Source of the DNA: Paramacrobiotus metropolitanus
Taxonomy: Eukaryota > Tardigrada > Eutardigrada > Parachela > Macrobiotidae
Reading direction: 5' to 3'
Assembly (NCBI RefSeq): GCF_019649055.1
Contig: NW_026570358.1
Span: 62,001-126,000 of the forward strand
DNA: 64,000 nt
Shown: one piece after another, positions 63,849 through 64,000 of the stretch
How positions within the stretch are numbered: position 1 is the stretch's first letter
Layout of the letters: the number at the start of each line of letters is the position of its first letter
Translations under genes and position numbers: made by a program
Notes under the pieces: generated by a model
What the model was told of the DNA's origin: nothing
Databases searched by the model: none
Seen by the model: the letters and a program-made list of their open reading frames with translations, nothing else

Positions 63849-64000
63849 GTGTACTGCAAAGTGGCATATGTAATTTTAGAAAAGTACTGAAATTCTGCAA
63901 TTTTTAAGTTGCTGTGTGCATGGATGTTTTAAACAGGAGTTTGTGCGATTAAATACTTGTTGAGTCTGTGACCGCTTCAAGCAGATTGTCTTTTCTGAAT
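63849..64000. other. Right end of window, nothing seen
   Basis: Short AT-rich stretch after the lectin-like gene with no feature that I can support. Confidence 0.3.

Overview
The window looks like animal nuclear DNA, most likely from an ecdysozoan. I lean towards a tardigrade, but that is inference from three things: a private family of intronless rhodopsin-type receptors, insect-like gustatory receptors with phase-0 introns, and a noggin gene. No prokaryotic gene organisation is visible.

Positions 630-30915 form one giant Ty3/Gypsy-type LTR retrotransposon on the minus strand, about 30.3 kb, with TG...CA long terminal repeats of 431 and 436 bp. Read right to left it holds the 5' LTR, a 1.3-kb leader, a coiled-coil ORF1, a gag ORF (capsid domain, RGG region, CCHC knuckle), a protease ORF joined to gag by an ATGA stop/start overlap, and a pol ORF (two beta-domains, RT with YIDD, RNase H, DD35E integrase, GPY/F-like tail). 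Beyond pol, where an env gene would sit, are about 12 kb of extra coding sequence in four long ORFs (A-D). None has a membrane segment: tandem helical-hairpin modules fill A and B, C ends in a probable pair of winged helices, and D starts with CxxC pairs. A 3.2-kb 3' noncoding region and the 3' LTR follow. ORFs A and D are preceded by good splice acceptors. Several ORF junctions shift frame at short homopolymers, so some ORFs may be joined in an intact copy.

The most unusual property of this element is a dense set of small RNA hairpins. Stems differ from copy to copy but remain base-paired, while the loops are nearly constant (plus-strand C-TNTGT-G or C-TTGTT-G, G-NTTCT-C and C-TTCA-G). Tandem clusters lie just after ORF-D (4175-4254) and between ORFs C and D (6574-6669). 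This is my main candidate for an undescribed system.

The right half is ordinary host DNA, visibly more AT-rich. A gustatory receptor gene (31.0-32.0 kb) loses its 3' exons at the LTR. Six related seven-transmembrane receptor loci follow (34-52 kb). One is split by a 4.2-kb terminal-inverted-repeat transposon with a 9-bp target duplication, and one has a frameshift before TM7. A palindromic TTAA-flanked MITE lies between two of them. Then come a noggin gene (about 56.8 kb), a three-exon gustatory receptor gene (59.7-61.2 kb) and a small secreted lectin-like gene at the right end.
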